DNA of 8,936 nt from an uncultured Rhodobacterales bacterium. GTDB taxonomy: Bacteria; Pseudomonadota; Alphaproteobacteria; Rhodobacterales; Rhodobacteraceae. The notes beneath the pieces are model-generated. The model made no database searches and was not told the DNA's origin. It was given only the letters and a program-made list of their open reading frames with translations. Location of the stretch: contig CALCGO010000314.1 of assembly GCA_937901055.1 (NCBI GenBank), positions 1-8,936 of the forward strand, in the 5' to 3' direction. A program made the position numbers and the translations under genes. Shown in pieces: positions 5,851-8,936 of this stretch (positions within the stretch are counted from its first letter, which is position 1; the number at the start of each line of letters is the position of its first letter).

Positions 5851-7128
5851 ATGTCTATACTTCAAAACAGAAAAACAGTGACTTTAGCCAATGCAAAGTC
5901 CCTGCCTCGTTGGCAGCAGCCCGTAATGTTGTTGGTGGTCATGGCCGCCGCGTTACCGCTGGCATTTTCAACGTGGTTAGCGCTGCTGAACAACTTCGTG
6001 ATCGAGGCGGCGGGTTTCGATGGTGTCGGCATTGGCTGGCTGCAATCGGTGCGCGAGGTTCCGGGGTTTTTAGCCGTCGGTGTGATCGTTGTGATCATGT
6101 TCATGCGCGAACAAACCCTCGCCTTGGTCAGTTTGCTGACCTTGGGGATAGCGGTGATGATAACGGGTTTATTTCCCTCGATGGGCGGGTTGTTGGCAAC
6201 GACGATGATAAGCTCGATCGGGTTCCATTACTATGCCACCGTCAGCGAGTCCTTGCAGTTGCAGTGGATTGACAAAGACAGAGCGCCACAAACACTAGGA
6301 TGGATTGTTTCGGCTGGATCTGCCGCGTCGTTGGTCGCGTATGGTTTGCTGGTGCTTAGCTGGAAGACCTTCGATCTATCGTATAATTTCGTTTATATGA
6401 TGGGCGGTGGCGCCACTGTTGTAATCACACTTATTTGCTGGGTTGCATATCCGAAGTTTGAATCGCCGCACGCGCAGCACACGAAGATGATCCTGCGTAA
6501 ACGGTATTGGCTGTATTACGCACTGCAGTTCATGGCCGGTGCGCGCCGCCAGATTTTCGTAGTTTTCGCCGCGTTTATGATGGTTGAAAAATTTGGGTTT
6601 GAGGTGCACGAGGTGACAGCGCTGTTTCTTGTGAACTTCGTTGCCAATATGATTTTTGCGCCGATGATGGGCCACATGATCGCGCGTGTTGGTGAACGCA
6701 ACGCACTGGCGTTCGAATACGTTGGGCTAACGTTGGTTTTCTTGGCTTATGGCGGCATATTCTATTTCGGCTGGGGTGTGGCTCTTGCGGCTGCGCTTTA
6801 TGTGATTGACCACCTGTTCTTCGCTTTGGCGTTTGCGCTGAAAACATACTTCCAGAAGATCGCGGACCCTAAGGACATCGCGCCTACGGCGGCCGTTTCT
6901 TTCACCATTAATCATATCGCGGCTGTGTTTCTGCCAGCCGCGCTCGGGTATCTGTGGATTACCTCCCCGAGCATGGTGTTCGTGCTGGCGGCAGGTATGG
7001 CGATTGTGTCACTGGCGTTGGCATTGATGATCCCTCGTCATCCCAAACCGGGGCACGAGACCGTGTTTTCCACAGGCTATTCTGAACTGGATATTGGTGC
7101 TGGCGTAAACCAAAAAACAGGGCGTTAG
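5851..7128 (+). CDS. MFS transporter
   Basis: A polytopic membrane protein of about 425 residues with roughly twelve hydrophobic segments. They begin at VMLLVVMAAALPLAF and run through GVGIGWLQSVREVPGFLAVG, LGWIVSAGSAASLVAYGLL and FVYMMGGGATVVITLI. A cytoplasmic loop rich in basic residues (about 210-225, MILRKRYWLYYALQF) divides two six-helix halves, as in the major facilitator superfamily. The second half contains LVNFVANMIFAPMMGHMIARVGERNAL, a degenerate form of the MFS loop motif. Substrate and direction are unknown. ATG 5851 has no good Shine-Dalgarno. A TTG at 5845, two codons earlier, has AAAAGG about 10 bases before it and could be the true start. The next gene begins 3 bases after the stop, so the two are almost certainly co-transcribed and translationally coupled. 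Confidence 0.87.
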   Translation: MSILQNRKTVTLANAKSLPRWQQPVMLLVVMAAALPLAFSTWLALLNNFVIEAAGFDGVGIGWLQSVREVPGFLAVGVIVVIMFMREQTLALVSLLTLGIAVMITGLFPSMGGLLATTMISSIGFHYYATVSESLQLQWIDKDRAPQTLGWIVSAGSAASLVAYGLLVLSWKTFDLSYNFVYMMGGGATVVITLICWVAYPKFESPHAQHTKMILRKRYWLYYALQFMAGARRQIFVVFAAFMMVEKFGFEVHEVTALFLVNFVANMIFAPMMGHMIARVGERNALAFEYVGLTLVFLAYGGIFYFGWGVALAAALYVIDHLFFALAFALKTYFQKIADPKDIAPTAAVSFTINHIAAVFLPAALGYLWITSPSMVFVLAAGMAIVSLALALMIPRHPKPGHETVFSTGYSELDIGAGVNQKTGR

Positions 7129-7131
7129 AAA

Positions 7132-7512
7132 ATGCACAAGGGATCATGTCTTTGCGGTGCAGTTAGTTTTACCGTTGAAGGAGAGCTACCACCGCCAGAT
7201 GCTTGTCATTGTACGATATGCCGGAAAGAGTCCGGGCATCATTATGCAGGAACAGACGTCAAAAAAGATGCATTAACAGTCACCGGGGCAGAGAATATTA
7301 CCTGGTATCAGTCCTCACCCAAAGTTCGCCGAGGGTTTTGCACCACTTGTGGTTCATCCTTGTTCTTTGATCCGCCGAACCACGACTGGATCGGTATAGC
7401 AATGGGTGTGTTCGATACACCGACGAACACAAAACTTGCGCTACACATATTCGTGGCTGACAAGGGTGATTATTACGATATCACCGATGGGTTGCCGCAG
7501 AACCAACAATAG
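7132..7512 (+). CDS. GFA/CENP-V domain zinc-binding protein
   Basis: A 126-residue, single-domain protein of the glutathione-dependent formaldehyde-activating (GFA)/CENP-V family. Both zinc sites are visible: a structural site from Cys6 and Cys8 (GSCLCGAV) with Cys70 and Cys73 (GFCTTCGSSLFF), and a second site from Cys25, Cys27 and Cys30 (CHCTICRK). Gfa itself was proposed to speed S-hydroxymethylglutathione formation, but most family members have no proven reaction. A thiol-related detoxification role is only an inference. The start lies 3 bases after the MFS stop, with AGGG some 10 bases upstream inside the MFS gene, so it depends on transcription and probably translation of that gene. The stop codon directly abuts the soxR stop on the other strand. 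Confidence 0.92.
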   Translation: MHKGSCLCGAVSFTVEGELPPPDACHCTICRKESGHHYAGTDVKKDALTVTGAENITWYQSSPKVRRGFCTTCGSSLFFDPPNHDWIGIAMGVFDTPTNTKLALHIFVADKGDYYDITDGLPQNQQ

Positions 7513-7959
7513 TTATGGCGTGTCGCCCAAAAGATATCGCGGTCCTGTCCCCAGCTTTCCGGCCCTGTCCTGCTGGTTGTAAAGCGCACAGCTTCTGAGC
7601 GATAGGCATCCGCAACCGATGCAGCCATCCAGTTTGTCTCGCAGGTTGGTTAGGGTCTCGATCCGCTCGTCCAGCTCTTCGCGAAAACTGCGGCTGATCT
7701 TGGTCCAGTCCGCTTTGGTCGGCGTACGACCGTCAGGTAAAGCCTCGAAGGTTTCGCGGATCTGGCCGATACTAAACCCGAATTGCTGGGCTATTTGGAC
7801 GAAAGACAAGCGCCGGATGTCCGAACGTAAAAACCGCCGCTGCCCGCCTGCATTGCGCTCGGGGCAAACCAGTCCTTGGGTTTCATAATACCGAATTGCA
7901 GACACAGCCAAGCCCGTTCTGGCCGCCAGTTGACCAATTGATATCGTTTTTGCTAGCAT
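7513..7959 (-). CDS. soxR: SoxR, redox-sensing MerR-family transcriptional activator
   Basis: A 148-residue MerR-family protein. The N-terminal winged helix-turn-helix (ISIGQLAARTGLAVSAIRYYETQGL, then GGQRRFLRSDIRRLSFVQ) is followed by a dimerisation helix (about 84-112) and the [2Fe-2S] cluster motif CIGCGCLSLRSC (Cys113, 116, 118, 124; spacing CX2CXCX5C). The tail continues ALYNQQDRAGKLGTGPRYL as in other SoxR proteins. Oxidation of the cluster by redox-cycling compounds, superoxide or nitric oxide twists the promoter DNA and switches on transcription. I chose ATG 7959 because AAGGTGG lies 5 bases upstream; GTG 7968 would place that sequence inside the gene. No soxS is nearby. The divergent VOC gene carries a SoxR-type promoter, fitting direct control of small target sets outside the enterics. 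Confidence 0.96.
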   Translation of the reverse strand: MLAKTISIGQLAARTGLAVSAIRYYETQGLVCPERNAGGQRRFLRSDIRRLSFVQIAQQFGFSIGQIRETFEALPDGRTPTKADWTKISRSFREELDERIETLTNLRDKLDGCIGCGCLSLRSCALYNQQDRAGKLGTGPRYLLGDTP

Positions 7960-7992
7960 TTCGACCACCTTGAATTAAGCCAAAAATATACC

Positions 7993-8023
7993 TTGACCTA
8001 AAGTTAGGTTTAGGAATTACAAC
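7993..8023 (+). promoter_or_regulatory. SoxR-box promoter of the divergent VOC gene (19-bp spacer)
   Basis: The -35 is TTGACC (7993-7998) and the -10 is TACAAC (8018-8023), exactly 19 bp apart. That over-long spacing is what MerR-family activators require. The dyad CCTAAAGTTAGGTTTAGG (7997-8014) has perfect 6-bp arms, CCTAAA and TTTAGG. It fills the spacer just as the E. coli soxS box (CCTCAAGTTAACTTGAGG) does and shares the CCT-AAGTT core. It lies between soxR and the VOC start and also overlaps the region upstream of soxR, so it may repress soxR as well (TATATT read on the minus strand at 7983-7988 is a possible soxR -10). Confidence 0.85.
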
Positions 8024-8059
8024 GTGTAAATGATCTAGTCAAACACTAAGGAGAACACG

Positions 8060-8446
8060 ATGAATAGCGCAATTTTAGAGCACGTGAATGTAACGGTAAG
8101 CGATCCCGCAAAGACTGCCGACATGCTGTGTGATTTGTTTAACTGGCAAATCCGTTGGAGCGGTGATTCCATTAACGGTGGAAAGACAATTCATGTCGGC
8201 TCAAGCGGGTCGTATGTGGCGTTGTATTCGCCCGAAGGGGAAACCAATGCGACCGATAGCAGTTACGAGCGCCTAGGGGGCTTGAACCATATCGCCGTGG
8301 TTGTGAAAGATCTTAATAGTATCGAAGCCCTCGTGAAAACGGCAGGCTTCACACCCGTCAACCACGCGGATTACGAGCCCGGTCGGCGGTTTTACTTCCG
8401 TGACCATGACAATATCGAATACGAGGTTGTCGAGTACGACGACTAA
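8060..8446 (+). CDS. VOC-family protein (glyoxalase/bleomycin-resistance fold), SoxR-controlled
   Basis: A 128-residue soluble protein with the paired beta-alpha-beta-beta-beta modules of the vicinal oxygen chelate superfamily. Module one starts at LEHVNVTVSDPAKTADM (His8 as likely metal ligand). Module two starts at LNHIAVVVKDLNSIEALV (His77) and ends FYFRDHDNIEYEVVEY, where Glu122 is the typical last ligand. A strong AAGGAG (8048-8053) stands 6 bases before ATG 8060. Promoter context points to induction by redox-cycling agents. Likely roles are dealing with toxic quinones, electrophiles or antibiotics, by enzymatic turnover or by binding; sequence does not choose. It is not a close copy of the broken VOC gene at 2091-2506. 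It ends 6 bases from the stop of the next, convergent gene. Confidence 0.9.
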   Translation: MNSAILEHVNVTVSDPAKTADMLCDLFNWQIRWSGDSINGGKTIHVGSSGSYVALYSPEGETNATDSSYERLGGLNHIAVVVKDLNSIEALVKTAGFTPVNHADYEPGRRFYFRDHDNIEYEVVEYDD

Positions 8447-8452
8447 ACGGGG

Positions 8453-8936
8453 CTAGTACCGCAATTCTGTTAATACGGCGAAGTGGTCGCTTGGGTAGAT
8501 ATCGTTGATCGGCTTGATTCCAGTAACCTCGCACTCAACGATATGCCCGGCACCCTTCGCCGCTGGCTGACCAACAAAAATGTAGTCGATTCGACGGTCA
8601 GCTTCGAATTCCAGTGCGACGAACGAGTTGACGTTATCCCACGTCATACCGTCACTGCCATCACCGGCAAACCCCCACGCGTCATGGAAAACCAAGCCTT
8701 CTACGGGGCTGGTCGTTAGGCCATTCAACATCCGCACTTCCTCGGAATCCGGATCGGCGTTAAAATCACCGCAGAGCACAGGTGGAAACTTCGGCGACGG
8801 CTTGCTGTCGATAAAGTTGGCAAGGTCTGCCACCTGTTTTTGGCGTATATGGCTTTGATCAAACTTCCAATTCAGGTGAGTTGTAAACATTGGAATTTTA
8901 CCGCGCGGCCCGTCAATTCCGGCATATATGGCGAGG
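8453..8936 (-). CDS. Endonuclease/exonuclease/phosphatase family protein (5' part outside window)
   Basis: The visible 160 C-terminal residues carry the hallmarks of the EEP (DNase I-like) fold: TTHLNWKFDQSHIRQKQV, the metal/catalytic motif LCGDFNADPDSEEVR, ADRRIDYIFVGQ and the terminal YPSDHFAVLTELRY with the catalytic Asp-His pair. The frame stays open to the window edge (LAIYAGIDGPRGKIPMFTTHL), so the start codon lies beyond 8936 and the ATG at 8890 is internal. The N-terminal half, with the first metal-binding Asn and Glu, is missing. Members include secreted or cytoplasmic nucleases and phosphodiesterases acting on nucleic acids, lipids or phosphate esters. Substrate cannot be assigned, and any signal peptide would be outside the window. 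Confidence 0.92.
   Translation of the reverse strand, partial: LAIYAGIDGPRGKIPMFTTHLNWKFDQSHIRQKQVADLANFIDSKPSPKFPPVLCGDFNADPDSEEVRMLNGLTTSPVEGLVFHDAWGFAGDGSDGMTWDNVNSFVALEFEADRRIDYIFVGQPAAKGAGHIVECEVTGIKPINDIYPSDHFAVLTELRY

Noticed and set aside
1..8936. Insertion sequence, CRISPR array, tRNA or phage genes
   Set aside because: I looked for transposase motifs, terminal inverted repeats, regularly spaced repeats, cloverleaf sequences and phage proteins and found none; the only long repeat is the Lrp tail.

Overview
The window looks like a chromosomal segment of a marine alphaproteobacterium, most likely of the Rhodobacterales/Roseobacter type. The support is the S4 sequence, the moderate-GC codon use, an Lrp gene divergent from a class V PLP enzyme, a YeeE/YedE transporter, and a SoxR without a soxS neighbour. 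I had no database access, so the taxon is an inference.

Layout. Positions 1-591 hold rpsD (ribosomal protein S4), cut only at its 5' end and closed by a clear intrinsic terminator (631-661). Positions 662-2730 are a loose, accessory-looking stretch. It carries one intact alpha/beta hydrolase (927-1742), a 3'-terminal relic of an Lrp-family gene (1926-2078) and a VOC/glyoxalase gene broken by a one-base frameshift (2091-2506). The Lrp relic is a direct repeat, about 92% identical, of the end of the intact Lrp gene 807 bp further on. From 2733 onwards the DNA is tightly packed: an lrp-type regulator (-), a class V aminotransferase/cysteine desulfurase-like enzyme (+), a YeeE/YedE sulfur transporter (-), an MFS transporter plus a GFA/CENP-V zinc protein (+), soxR (-), a small VOC protein (+) and an endonuclease/exonuclease/phosphatase-family protein (-) that runs off the right edge. 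Three convergent gene pairs are separated by 1, 0 and 6 bases.

How the genes may work together. The Lrp regulator, PLP enzyme and YeeE/YedE protein read as a sulfur-handling module: uptake of a small sulfur compound and PLP chemistry on a sulfur amino acid, under a divergently encoded regulator. Inverted repeats lie in the shared lrp/PLP intergenic region, and a hairpin encloses the PLP gene's ribosome binding site. Further right, SoxR and the divergent VOC gene form a self-contained redox-response unit. The VOC promoter has a SoxR-box-like inverted repeat inside a 19-bp -35/-10 spacer, the hallmark of MerR-family activation. The roles of the MFS-GFA pair and of the hydrolase cannot be fixed from sequence alone.
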